Source of the DNA: JBMNQS01 sp050944255
GTDB lineage: Bacteria; Bacillota; Clostridia; Christensenellales; Maliibacteriaceae
Direction: 5' to 3'
DNA length: 64,000 nt
NCBI GenBank assembly: GCA_050944255.1
Contig: JBMNQS010000001.1
Span: 5,273 to 69,272 of the forward strand
In this document: positions 54,816 through 62,419 of the stretch, in pieces
How positions within the stretch are numbered: position 1 is the stretch's first letter
Layout of the letters: each line of letters opens with the position of its first letter
The notes under the pieces: model-generated
Database searches by the model: none
The model's input: only the letters and a program-made list of their open reading frames with translations
What the model was told of the DNA's origin: nothing
Translations under genes and position numbers: made by a program

Positions 54816-55226
54816 GTCCGGAAGGCCGGACAGCCAATATCGCGAATCGTCTTCGGAGGTTCGCGATATTTTTATGCCCGCGGCGCAGTGTATCTGTTTT
54901 ATTAGTGCGAAACGTCGGGCAGTGTCCGCATCCAATATACGAATCGCCTTTGAGTGGTTCGTGGTATTTTTTGCCCGCGGCGCAGTGTATCTGTTTTATC
55001 AGCTCTGAAACGTCGGGCAGTGCCCGCACCCAATATCGCGAATCGCCTTTGAGTGGTTCGCGGTATTTTTTGCCCGCGGCGAGGCGTGTCTGTTTTATCA
55101 ACATAAGATAATGGGCAGTGCCCGCACCCAATATCGCGAATTGCCTTTGAGTGGTTCGCGGTATTTTTTGCCCGCGGCGCAGCTTATCTGTTTTATCAGT
55201 ACGAAACGTCGGGCATATTGGCAGTC
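54816..55226 (+). repeat. Tandem repeat array D: four units of about 98 bp with terminator-like hairpins
   Basis: Units start near 54834, 54932, 55029 and 55128. Each has a CCAATATCGCGAAT arm, a short GCCTTTGAGTG-like loop, a GGTTCGCGGTAT arm and TTTTTT, then GCCCGCGGCG, a TATCTGTTTTATCA stretch and a CGTCGGGCAGTG junction. The array opens with a GTCCGG/CCGGAC hairpin immediately after the tRNA-Glu CCA. Each unit could act as a Rho-independent terminator for the tRNA transcript. A reading frame across it on the minus strand only reflects the repeats and is not a gene. Confidence 0.85.
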
Positions 55227-55227
55227 C

Positions 55228-55515
55228 TTACTTGCCCAAATTAAAAATCTGTGCCGCCAGCACGATTCCCGCCCGCAACCCAATTTCCATGTATACATCT
55301 TGATACACGGACACCGCTTGAATAAGGCTGTCCTCGATTTCCTCGGCCTGATCTGGAAAATACGTTTGTATCCTCTTTACCGCTTGATCCATACCCTCCG
55401 CCAGACGCTGCTCATATGGTTGATGATCGACTTGCAGCAATTTCCCGCCACTGAGAAGATACTCCCGGATATGTTGAATGTCCGCCCTATCAAAAATAGC
55501 TGATATGTAACTCAT
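55228..55515 (-). CDS. Small protein of unknown function (DUF6809-like)
   Basis: A 95-residue acidic-helical protein starting MSYISAIFDRADIQHIREYL. It has Gln/Glu-rich amphipathic helices (QRLAEGMDQAVKRIQTYF) and ends GLRAGIVLAAQIFNLGK. The C-terminal GxRAGIxLAAQIF pattern is like the small DUF6809-type proteins common in clostridial mobile regions, but this is a tentative match. The ribosome site AAAGGAG is 12-13 bases upstream. Its gene ends right at the edge of repeat array D. Confidence 0.6.
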   Translation of the reverse strand: MSYISAIFDRADIQHIREYLLSGGKLLQVDHQPYEQRLAEGMDQAVKRIQTYFPDQAEEIEDSLIQAVSVYQDVYMEIGLRAGIVLAAQIFNLGK

Positions 55516-55699
55516 AAAAAATTTACGCTCCTTTCTAAAATTATTTATAAATTGCTATATGCAGCTCATCTATTTCTAGAATAAATCATTTAATTGCAAG
55601 AGTCAATGTCTAACTACAATTTAAAAGTTTTTTTCTGCTGTTTTGCGTTTGCATTTAGCAATTTTTATTTTTATAATGCAGGAAAAGGAGTTGATTAAT

Positions 55700-55915
55700 A
55701 TGGGATTTGCTATAAAAGTAAAAATGCTGCTTGCAGCTAAGGAAATGACGATTGGTGATTTAGCAGATAAAATGGAACCAAAAACAACCAGGCAAAATAT
55801 TGGTGCTAAATTAAAACGTGACAACCTGACTGAGAAGGATTTGCATGATATTGCAAAGGCCTGCGGGGTTACTTTTGAAGGCAATTTTGTGCTTGAAGAC
55901 GGTAGGAAGATATAA
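55700..55915 (+). CDS. Small XRE-type helix-turn-helix protein
   Basis: A 71-residue single-domain regulator. The HTH is MTIGDLADKMEPKTTRQNIGAKLKR, followed by LTEKDLHDIAKACGVTFEGNFVLEDGR, the usual XRE pattern seen in small phage- or plasmid-borne regulators. The ATG at 55700 has an AAAGGAG site; an earlier start has none. It converges on a truncated SLOG gene, which suggests a recombination point. Confidence 0.82.
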   Translation: MGFAIKVKMLLAAKEMTIGDLADKMEPKTTRQNIGAKLKRDNLTEKDLHDIAKACGVTFEGNFVLEDGRKI

Positions 55916-56013
55916 ACGATAGCCCCGGTGATTCCTTGACGCAACTGGCGCTCAACCTCGTTGTCCCCGGGCAATATTCTATGCCCGGTTACGCAGCATG
56001 TTTTTTCCATCAT
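55916..56013 (-). pseudogene. Truncated SLOG/YpsA-family gene fragment
   Basis: On the minus strand a start with ribosome site GAGGTG opens a frame MMEKTCCVTGHRILPGDN... that matches the N-terminus of the SLOG/DUF1273 (YpsA-like) family (KTCCVTGHR is the hallmark nucleotide-binding loop). Only about 33 residues remain before it runs into the XRE gene's 3' end and loses similarity. The rest of the gene is missing, so this is a fragment left by a rearrangement. Confidence 0.7.
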
Positions 56014-56111
56014 TTCACCTCAAGCAATATGTTTTTAACATGGTTTATAACACAAATTATAACATATTATTTTCACCGCAGTCAAACTATTCTATGATTG
56101 AGGTGTTGAAA

Positions 56112-56306
56112 ATGCATGGAAAAATTCAAATATCCAAAAAAGATAAAATAAAGGGCGAGGACGGCTACAAAACCTTCTCTATCCGGGTAAAGGAAGAAAC
56201 GGTGAAAAAACTCGATGAGATTGTGGATTTAAGCAACCGGTCAAGAAATGAACTGATCAATATGTTTCTTGATTATGGCGTGGAGAATTTTGAAATCATC
56301 GAGTAG
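56112..56306 (+). CDS. Ribbon-helix-helix (Arc/CopG-like) DNA-binding protein
   Basis: A 64-residue protein. After a basic N-terminus (HGKIQISKKDKIKGEDGYK) comes the beta-strand TFSIRVKEETVKKLDEIVDLSNRSRNELINMFLDYGVE, a clear ribbon-helix-helix pattern (strand, helix, SNRSRNEL turn, helix). The ATG at 56112 has GAGGTG upstream. Such proteins are common in phages, plasmids and toxin-antitoxin pairs; no toxin partner is adjacent. Confidence 0.78.
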   Translation: MHGKIQISKKDKIKGEDGYKTFSIRVKEETVKKLDEIVDLSNRSRNELINMFLDYGVENFEIIE

Positions 56307-56326
56307 TCTGATGGGATGTTTAATCA

Positions 56327-56656
56327 ATGAAAAAATCCATACTATTGGCCTTTATGTTCATATTCATCTTGCTATGCGCATGTGATGCCGACCATACCGT
56401 AATCACTCAAGAAGAAGCCGTCGGCATTGCTTTGGAAGAAATTCCAGGTATTCTTGAAAACGAAAATGTCTCCGATGTTCAATATAATGATGGCCGTGTA
56501 GTTTTTGAGAATGCAGCTGATGGTTACAGGTTGGAGCTAAACGTTTTTCTCACTATAGAAGGCGAAGATTACACCCAATCCTTTTTCTTTATCATGGATG
56601 AAAAAGGAGCGGTAGAAGAGCATGGTATAGGGCAGGATAGAATGCCGGCCCAATGA
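56327..56656 (+). CDS. Small lipoprotein of unknown function
   Basis: A 109-residue predicted lipoprotein with lipobox LLCAC near residue 19. The mature part has EEAVGIALEEIPGILENENVSDVQYNDGRVVFE, an alpha-beta pattern reminiscent of PepSY-type inhibitory domains, and ends in Ala-Gln. It follows the RHH gene by 20 bases with a weak ribosome site, so coexpression is possible. A terminator lies downstream. Confidence 0.65.
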   Translation: MKKSILLAFMFIFILLCACDADHTVITQEEAVGIALEEIPGILENENVSDVQYNDGRVVFENAADGYRLELNVFLTIEGEDYTQSFFFIMDEKGAVEEHGIGQDRMPAQ

Positions 56657-56717
56657 TCCGGGCAATAGATGATGGCAAAATCCCTTTTGGCCATGTTTTG
56701 AAAGATTGCAACAACTG

Positions 56718-56746
56718 AAAGGCCGGCTGAAGCCGGCCTTTTTCTT
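56718..56746. terminator. Bidirectional terminator between convergent genes
   Basis: AAAGGCCGGC/GCCGGCCTTT stem with TTTCTTC on the plus side. It serves the lipoprotein gene from the left and the aldo-keto reductase from the right. Confidence 0.8.
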
Positions 56747-56780
56747 CATTGCTTATAACTGCGGTGCTTTTAGTGGTGCC

Positions 56781-57728
56781 TTACCCCATAAAGTGCACGT
56801 AACCGGACTGGATGTACGCCAAGTCCTCCTGGGACAGGTGGATGTCGGCAGCCTTGGCATTGACTCTGGCCTGCTGCGCATCTCTGGCGCCGCAGATGGC
56901 CACGGTGACGCCCTTTTGCGCCAGCACCCAGGCGATGGCAATATGCACCGTCTCACAGCCGTATTTTTCGGCCACATGGCCGAGAGTGGCTATCAAACCG
57001 CTGATCTTCGGCCAGTTTTCCTCGCTGTAATAAGCCTGGTAGAAGCCCTGGCGGGGGTCCTTATCCGAGAACTGCGGGCGGGCGGTGTACTTGCCGGACA
57101 GAACGCCCGAAGCGATGGAGCCGTAGCTGATCACGCCGATATTCTTTTTAATGCAGTAGGGCAAAAGGTCTTCCTCGATCTGCCGGTGCAGCAGCGAATA
57201 CTGCGGCTGCAGCGACACGATGGGACAGTAAAGCCGCGCTTCCTCCATTTGTTCAATGGAAAAATTCGATACCCCCACGTACCGGATCAGGCCTTCCTCG
57301 CGGATGCGGTTGAGCTCCTCAAAGGCCTCCTTCAGGGGCGTCTCATCGTTGGGCCAGTGCACTTGGTATAAGTCGATATAATCGGTTTGAAGGTCCTTCA
57401 GGCTCTGCTCCAGCATGCTGCGGGTCACTTCGGGCCGCCAGTCGAAATAATTGACGCCCTCCACCTTGCGCACGCCGCATTTATCGGCAAGGATGAGCTT
57501 TTCGCGGTCGTAGCCTTTGATACCCTCGGCAATGACGCGCTCGGAGCGTCCCATGCCGTACGTCTGGGCGGTATCGATGAAATTCACGCCCGCATCCAGC
57601 GCCGCGCGGACGATTTCCACGGCGTTTTCAAACGCCACTTCGCCCCAGTTGGCATCTCCGAACCCCCAGCCGCCAAGGCCTATGACGGAACAGTTCAAAT
57701 CGCTTGAACCGAGTTTTCTATATTGCAT
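56781..57728 (-). CDS. Aldo/keto reductase 1
   Basis: A 315-residue NAD(P)H-dependent TIM-barrel oxidoreductase. The catalytic tetrad is visible: Asp and Tyr in FIDTAQTYGMG (about residues 51-57), Lys in LADKCG near residue 82, His in VHWPNDET near residue 125. The nucleotide-binding end has VTVAICGARDAQQARVN. It is a close paralogue (same length, very similar sequence) of the gene next to it, from a tandem duplication. The ATG at 57728 has a GGAGAG site. Substrate unknown. Confidence 0.93.
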   Translation of the reverse strand: MQYRKLGSSDLNCSVIGLGGWGFGDANWGEVAFENAVEIVRAALDAGVNFIDTAQTYGMGRSERVIAEGIKGYDREKLILADKCGVRKVEGVNYFDWRPEVTRSMLEQSLKDLQTDYIDLYQVHWPNDETPLKEAFEELNRIREEGLIRYVGVSNFSIEQMEEARLYCPIVSLQPQYSLLHRQIEEDLLPYCIKKNIGVISYGSIASGVLSGKYTARPQFSDKDPRQGFYQAYYSEENWPKISGLIATLGHVAEKYGCETVHIAIAWVLAQKGVTVAICGARDAQQARVNAKAADIHLSQEDLAYIQSGYVHFMG

Positions 57729-57762
57729 GGACGCTCTCCTTTTAGCGGTATTTCCCGGGACA

Positions 57763-58710
57763 TCAGCCGTAGATTTCATGGTATTTGGCGTCGATGAAGG
57801 CAATATCCTGCGACGACAGGTTCAGGTCCGCCGCCTGGGCGTTGACGCTGACCTGCTGCGGCGTTCTGGCGCCGCAGATGGCTACCGCAATGCCCTCTCT
57901 TGCCAACACCCAGCCGATGGCAACATGGACCACAGGGCAGTTATACTTATCCGCCAACTGGCGAAGCGCCCCCACCATGGCGTCGGTCTTAGGCCAGTTT
58001 TCCTCGCTGTAATACGCGGCGTAGATGCGCCCGCGGGGATCACTGGGCTCGAAGATGGGACGCTCGGTGTATTTTCCGGACAGGACCCCCGATGCAATGG
58101 AGCCGTAGCTGATGATGCCGATATCGTTTTTCACGCAGTAGGGCGCCAGCTCTTTTTCAATGGCCCGGTGCAGGATGGAGTACTGGGGCTGCAGCGATAC
58201 GATGGGACAGTAAAGCTGCGCTTCGGCTATCTGCTCCACCGAAAAATTCGATACGCCAATGTGGCGGACAAGCCCCTCTTCGCGCATGCGGTTCATCTCG
58301 ATGAACGCATCCTTCAAAGGGCTTTCGTCGTTGGGCCAGTGCATCTGATACAGATCGATGTAGTCCGTCTGAAGGTCCTTGAGACTCTGCTCCAGCATGC
58401 CGCGGATAACCGGCGGGCGCCAGTCGCGCCGGTAGCCGCCGGGAATACGCTTGGAGCCGCACTTGTCGCCGATGATGATCTTGCTGCGGTCATAGCCTTT
58501 GATGGCCTTTCCGATGAGCTGCTCGGATTTGCCCGAGCCGTAAGGCTGGGCCGTATCGATGAAATTGATGCCAGAATCAATGGCGGCGCGGATGATGGCG
58601 ATGGAGTTTTCCTCGTCCACCTCACCCCAGTGGTCGTCGCCAAGACCCCAGGCGCCAAGGCCGATGGCCGATACTTCCAGATCGCTTGAACCAAGTTTCC
58701 GATACTGCAT
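57763..58710 (-). CDS. Aldo/keto reductase 2 (tandem paralogue)
   Basis: A 315-residue aldo/keto reductase with the same tetrad (FIDTAQPYGSG, IGDKCG, MHWPND) and C-terminal AVAICGARTPQQVSVNA motif. The two proteins share identical long stretches such as LEQSLKDLQTDYIDLYQ and YGSIASGVLSGKYT, so the pair arose by duplication and then diverged. It is the first gene of the pair, 34 bases before the second, behind a promoter with an operator-like palindrome at 58740-58754. The ribosome site is AAAGGAGAG. Confidence 0.93.
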   Translation of the reverse strand: MQYRKLGSSDLEVSAIGLGAWGLGDDHWGEVDEENSIAIIRAAIDSGINFIDTAQPYGSGKSEQLIGKAIKGYDRSKIIIGDKCGSKRIPGGYRRDWRPPVIRGMLEQSLKDLQTDYIDLYQMHWPNDESPLKDAFIEMNRMREEGLVRHIGVSNFSVEQIAEAQLYCPIVSLQPQYSILHRAIEKELAPYCVKNDIGIISYGSIASGVLSGKYTERPIFEPSDPRGRIYAAYYSEENWPKTDAMVGALRQLADKYNCPVVHVAIGWVLAREGIAVAICGARTPQQVSVNAQAADLNLSSQDIAFIDAKYHEIYG

Positions 58711-58739
58711 AAAAATTCTCTCCTTTAGATAAATATTAA

Positions 58740-58757
58740 ACGCACAATGTGCGTCAA
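58740..58757 (-). promoter_or_regulatory. Palindromic operator overlapping the -35 of the aldo/keto reductase promoter
   Basis: The minus strand has TTGACG (58752-58757) with a TATTTA-like -10 about 16 bases on. Bases 58740-58754 form a perfect palindrome (ACGCACA-A-TGTGCGT) that overlaps the -35, suggesting repression by an unknown regulator. Confidence 0.5.
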
Positions 58758-58850
58758 AAACACAGGTGAATGCGCTTGCGTCCCGGTCCCTCCGGCAAGG
58801 TACAAAATACTAAAGCCGGCACATGAGAGACGAAACCTGCCGCGCCGGAA

Positions 58851-58887
58851 TAAAAAACCGGACGGCCTTATAAATTATACCGTCCGG
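58851..58887 (-). terminator. Terminator of the MFS transporter gene
   Basis: CCGGACGG/CCGTCCGG stem with a 14-base loop followed by TTTTTTATT on the minus strand, about 30 bases after the transporter stop codon. Confidence 0.8.
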
Positions 58888-58915
58888 CGGGAAAAAACAC
58901 AACCGTTTATTGGCA

Positions 58916-60166
58916 TCAGGCAGTCTGTTTAGATATTTTCAGATGGTACCTGAACGCGAAGTAGCCCACGATAAACAGTATGGCAATCACCAGCACGCCC
59001 CACCTGGAGTGCCCGGTAAGCTGGGTGACGACGCCCATTAAAAGCGTGCCGGTAAAGGCCGCCCCCTTGCCGAAAATATCGAAGATGCCAAAGTACTCGT
59101 TGGACTGCTCCTTGGGAACGATCTTGGAATAGTAGCTTCTGGACAGGGCCTGGATGCCGCCCTGGAACACCGCCACGCAGACGGCCAGGAACCAGAACTC
59201 CCACGCCCTGTCAAGCTGCAGCGCGAAAAGCGCAATGGCCGCATAGCCGATGATGGAAATCTTGATCAGCCGGGTGCCCTCCATTTTCTTGGCAAGCCTG
59301 CCAAAGAGAATAGCGAACGGGAAGGCCACCACCTGCGTCAAAAGCAGCGCCAAAAGAAGATCGTTGTCGGAAATGCCCACGTCCTTGCCGTAGGAGGTGG
59401 CCATCTCGATGATGGTGTACACGCCGTCGATATAAAGGAAAAACGCCAGAAGGAACGTGAAGATATGCTTGTTTTCCCTAACGTGGGTGATGGTGTGCCA
59501 CAGGCGCGAAAAGCTCTGTTTTACCGGGTTGCCGGTGCGCTCTATATAATTTTCCTGGCGGTACCCGCGCACCAGCGGTATGGTGGTAAAAAACCACCAC
59601 AGCGCCGTGAGGATAAAGGCGATCATCGTGGCGGGCCCGGCGCCGATGCCGGTCATGTCGGCGGTAAGGATCAGCAGCAGGCAGGCCACAAAGGGAATAC
59701 AGCTGCCGATATAGCCCCAGGCATAACCGTGGGAGCTGACGGTATCGGCCCTGTCCCTGGTGGTGATATCCGGCAGCATGGCGTCATAGAAGATCAAACT
59801 GCCGGAGAAGCCCACCTTGGCGATGACAAACATGCCCAGAAACGCCAGATAACCCAGTGGCAGCGACAGCGCGGCGCATCCCGCCACGCCGATGAGCCAA
59901 AACAAAATGAAAAGCGGCTTTTTAAAGCCCTTGAAATCCCCCATGGTCCCCAGGATGGGCCCGAGCACCGCCACGATGATGGTGGCTGCGCTGGCCGCGT
60001 AACCCCAGTAGGCCGTGGAATCGGCGTCGGATATCCCGTTGGCCGAGGCAATGTTCTTGAAGTAGATGGGAATGATGGTGGATACCAACAGAATAAAGGC
60101 GGAATTGCCCACATCGTAAAGTATCCAGTTTTTTTCCTCTCTGGTCATGCCCTTCTGGCTGCTCAT
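58916..60166 (-). CDS. UMF1-type MFS transporter
   Basis: A 416-residue membrane protein with about twelve hydrophobic segments. The N-terminal EEKNWILYDVGNSAFILLVSTIIPIYF is the signature of the UMF1/Atg22-like branch of the major facilitator superfamily. A DAMLPDITTRDRADTVSSHGYAWGYIGS loop follows. Its substrate in bacteria is unknown; yeast Atg22 exports amino acids from the vacuole. The ATG overlaps the upstream phospholipase-like gene by four bases, indicating one operon. Confidence 0.9.
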   Translation of the reverse strand: MSSQKGMTREEKNWILYDVGNSAFILLVSTIIPIYFKNIASANGISDADSTAYWGYAASAATIIVAVLGPILGTMGDFKGFKKPLFILFWLIGVAGCAALSLPLGYLAFLGMFVIAKVGFSGSLIFYDAMLPDITTRDRADTVSSHGYAWGYIGSCIPFVACLLLILTADMTGIGAGPATMIAFILTALWWFFTTIPLVRGYRQENYIERTGNPVKQSFSRLWHTITHVRENKHIFTFLLAFFLYIDGVYTIIEMATSYGKDVGISDNDLLLALLLTQVVAFPFAILFGRLAKKMEGTRLIKISIIGYAAIALFALQLDRAWEFWFLAVCVAVFQGGIQALSRSYYSKIVPKEQSNEYFGIFDIFGKGAAFTGTLLMGVVTQLTGHSRWGVLVIAILFIVGYFAFRYHLKISKQTA

Positions 60167-60924
60167 ACCTTGTCCCCCTTATAATTGAGTTCAAAGCCTT
60201 TCAGCGGCTTATCCGGGTGATCGACGGCCTCCAGTATGGCCATCACGTTTGCGGGGCCCTCCCCCACCGCCCGATCAAACAGCGGCGACAGCGCCCCCAG
60301 GTCCTCAATGGTGTTGTAGCGGAGTTTCTTGGGCAGCATGATGGCCGCCGGCTTCACCCGCTTTTCCGGAGCAGTAAACACAAAACGGCCCCAAAAGTCC
60401 AGCTTTTTCATGGAACTGCGCATGCGAAGGGCGCTGTCTCTGACAATTTCCCTCTGCATGTCCGGCCACAGCTTTGAGATGGAGTCGTAGCGGAGACTCT
60501 CCACCGGCAGCAGTTCCCAGCGCTTCTTTTTGACACCGAACTTTTCCATAATGAACGCGTCCAGCGCCGCTTCCATGACCGAATGCATGCCGGGTGCGAC
60601 GCTCTTTTCATAGACGTAAGGGTGACAGATACTGTCCAGCGTATAGTGGCAGGCCAGCCCCGCAAGGTAGGCCGTCGCCTCCTCGTCGCCCCGCGCGGCG
60701 GGAATCACCCGCGCAAAGTGGGAGGCGGCGCTCTCAGCATGGATTTTCTCACCGTAATCGTTCACGGGGTTGGCCGCGTTGTACTGATAAAAAAAGAAAA
60801 TATCGGCGCCCTGCTGACCCATATCATAGGCGTGCCTGTGCTGTGAAAGCCGTCGGCGTACAGGCGGCTCCAAAAGATCGAAAACCTGTTTTCCAAATTC
60901 GTAGTGGGTGGCTTGCGCTGGCAT
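60163..60924 (-). CDS. Zinc-dependent phospholipase C-like protein 1
   Basis: A 253-residue protein of the Zn_dep_PLPC family. The metal-binding pattern includes QATHYEFGKQVFD at the N-terminus, MGQQGADIFFFYQY near residue 40, and ACHYTLDSICHPYVYE near residue 95 (two His with an intervening Asp), as in the clostridial phospholipase C/S1-P1 nuclease fold. It has no signal peptide, so it acts in the cytoplasm. It is 26 percent-like similar only by eye to the next paralogue but shares the same motif order. The ATG at 60924 has a GGAGG site. Confidence 0.82.
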   Translation of the reverse strand: MPAQATHYEFGKQVFDLLEPPVRRRLSQHRHAYDMGQQGADIFFFYQYNAANPVNDYGEKIHAESAASHFARVIPAARGDEEATAYLAGLACHYTLDSICHPYVYEKSVAPGMHSVMEAALDAFIMEKFGVKKKRWELLPVESLRYDSISKLWPDMQREIVRDSALRMRSSMKKLDFWGRFVFTAPEKRVKPAAIMLPKKLRYNTIEDLGALSPLFDRAVGEGPANVMAILEAVDHPDKPLKGFELNYKGDKV

Positions 60925-61043
60925 AAAGGCCTCCTTTTTCAATTGTGCGGCTCATCAATGCTCTTTTTGTTTTTTATGGTAACACGAGTTTGTAAAAACT
61001 GCTAGAAAAAAATACCAGGCGGCGGCCCATGCCGCGCCGCGGC

Positions 61044-61823
61044 CTATTTGACCCTGCTCAGATGCAGCGTTCCCTGATAGTTGCGTTCAAATCCCTTTTC
61101 AAGCCTGTAAGGCTCGCGGCCGATGGCGTCCACCAGGTCACGCATCAAAAAGACGCAGTCGATAACCGAGCCAAAAAAGCATTCGTTTAAGCGCTTCACA
61201 TGCTCGCTCTGGGCCCGGGGCACATCCCTTGGCAAAAGCAGCGACGCCGGCAGGCGGTCCCTTTTGGCCTCGGTGGGCACGAGAAAGCCGGCGCGGTCAA
61301 TCAGCGCCGTGTAGAAGCGCATCCGGCGCACGCACTTTTTGATGATTTGCGGGGACTGCTCCGGCCAGACTTTCGCCATGGAGGCATAATCCAGTCCCTT
61401 GGCAGGCAGCAGTACCCGGCGGTCTCCTCCCATATAGTAGCGGCGCATAAACTGGGTTTCAAGGGCCGCCTCCATGCGCATGTGCGATGAGAAATCCGGG
61501 CAGTGTTCGTACACGTAGGGATGGCAGCGGCTGTCCAGCATATAATGGCAGGCATTGCCCAGAAGATAGGCGCTGGCCGCGTCGTCGTTATGGACGGCGC
61601 CCAGGACCGGCTCAAAGACGCGGCGGCCGCTCTCATCATGCCGCGACGAGCCGTAGGCGGCCACGTCGCTCCGGCGGTAAGGCTGATAATAGAAAAAGAT
61701 ATCCGGACCCTGCAGGCCAAGATCGTACATGCTCTTATGCTCAAGAATAAATTTCCGCAGCAGCGGATGAAGCTGCCGCAACACCAGTTGGCCGTATATG
61801 TAGTGGGTGGCTGTATTGGGCAT
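61044..61823 (-). CDS. Zinc-dependent phospholipase C-like protein 2
   Basis: A 259-residue paralogue of the gene just downstream, with matching THYIYGQLVLRQL, LGLQGPDIFFYYQPYR and NACHYMLDSRCHPYVYEHC motifs and a similar end (YRLEKGFERNYQGTLHL). Both lack a signal peptide. The family is named for phospholipase C homology, but activity is unproven for these cytosolic versions. It lies about 120 bases upstream of the first paralogue with no obvious terminator between, so the three genes including the MFS transporter may be cotranscribed. The start has a CGGAG site. Confidence 0.82.
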   Translation of the reverse strand: MPNTATHYIYGQLVLRQLHPLLRKFILEHKSMYDLGLQGPDIFFYYQPYRRSDVAAYGSSRHDESGRRVFEPVLGAVHNDDAASAYLLGNACHYMLDSRCHPYVYEHCPDFSSHMRMEAALETQFMRRYYMGGDRRVLLPAKGLDYASMAKVWPEQSPQIIKKCVRRMRFYTALIDRAGFLVPTEAKRDRLPASLLLPRDVPRAQSEHVKRLNECFFGSVIDCVFLMRDLVDAIGREPYRLEKGFERNYQGTLHLSRVK

Positions 61824-62031
61824 GTTTTTTCTCCGCGTATTGAAATGGGGGTGCCTACACGTATTATAGCACGTTTCGGCGCCGTCGAAATGGCCAATTA
61901 TGCGCCGGTGCTCTCTTTATAAAGTGAACATGAGGGCCGATAAAATCTTCGGAGCTACATAAACAGCAACTCCTATTCTATTTGTCTGGATTCCCATGCC
62001 TTTCCTTTAACATCATTTCAATATGGCCTAA

Positions 62032-62060
62032 TTGACATATTGGGTTTTGCGTGATATGTT
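62032..62060 (+). promoter_or_regulatory. Candidate sigma-A promoter
   Basis: TTGACA (62032-62037), 17-base spacer, TATGTT (62055-62060) on the plus strand, reading toward the short gene at 62177 and the lipoprotein at 62420. The rest of 61824-62176 is AT-rich with no gene. Confidence 0.6.
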
Positions 62061-62176
62061 AAGTATATATATTGAATATATAATAGTAAAATTATTAATT
62101 TTTCACATGGCAATATACATCTTTTGATCGTTTTTACTAAAAGAACAAGCAAAATATAGGAGATGCACTGGATGAG

Positions 62177-62395
62177 GTGAATCCACCTAACGCAAATGCG
62201 TTTAATCCCTTGACGACATATTTTACTTCAACGGGCGATATAAGAGCAAGCGGCGGGTTATTATCCGAAGATGACCGTTTGTATGTGCCCATACAATGGG
62301 TCACCACGCAGGATTCCGGCTGCAATCTGGATGCTCATGATATTGAAGTTGAGGATGGTGCATTGATCCCCCGACAAGAGCGTATGGCTAAATAA
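62177..62395 (+). CDS. Short hypothetical protein, possibly a C-terminal fragment
   Basis: A 72-codon frame with a GTG start and an AGGAG about 12 bases upstream. The sequence (NPPNANAFNPLTTYFTSTGD, then RLYVPIQWVTTQDSGCNLDAHD) looks protein-like, and the frame extends eleven codons upstream of the GTG with sense codons before a stop. It may be the remaining end of a larger gene or a small real gene. No family was recognised. It precedes the lipoprotein gene by 24 bases. Confidence 0.45.
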   Translation: MNPPNANAFNPLTTYFTSTGDIRASGGLLSEDDRLYVPIQWVTTQDSGCNLDAHDIEVEDGALIPRQERMAK

Positions 62396-62419
62396 TTAAA
62401 AAGCGAGAGGTGGTCTGTA

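Noticed and set aside
54775..55131. Minus-strand reading frame of 118 codons with repeated GKKYREPLKGD peptides
   Set aside because: The peptide repeats are only the translation of tandem DNA repeats; no ribosome site, and the frame covers tRNA-Glu and terminator hairpins.
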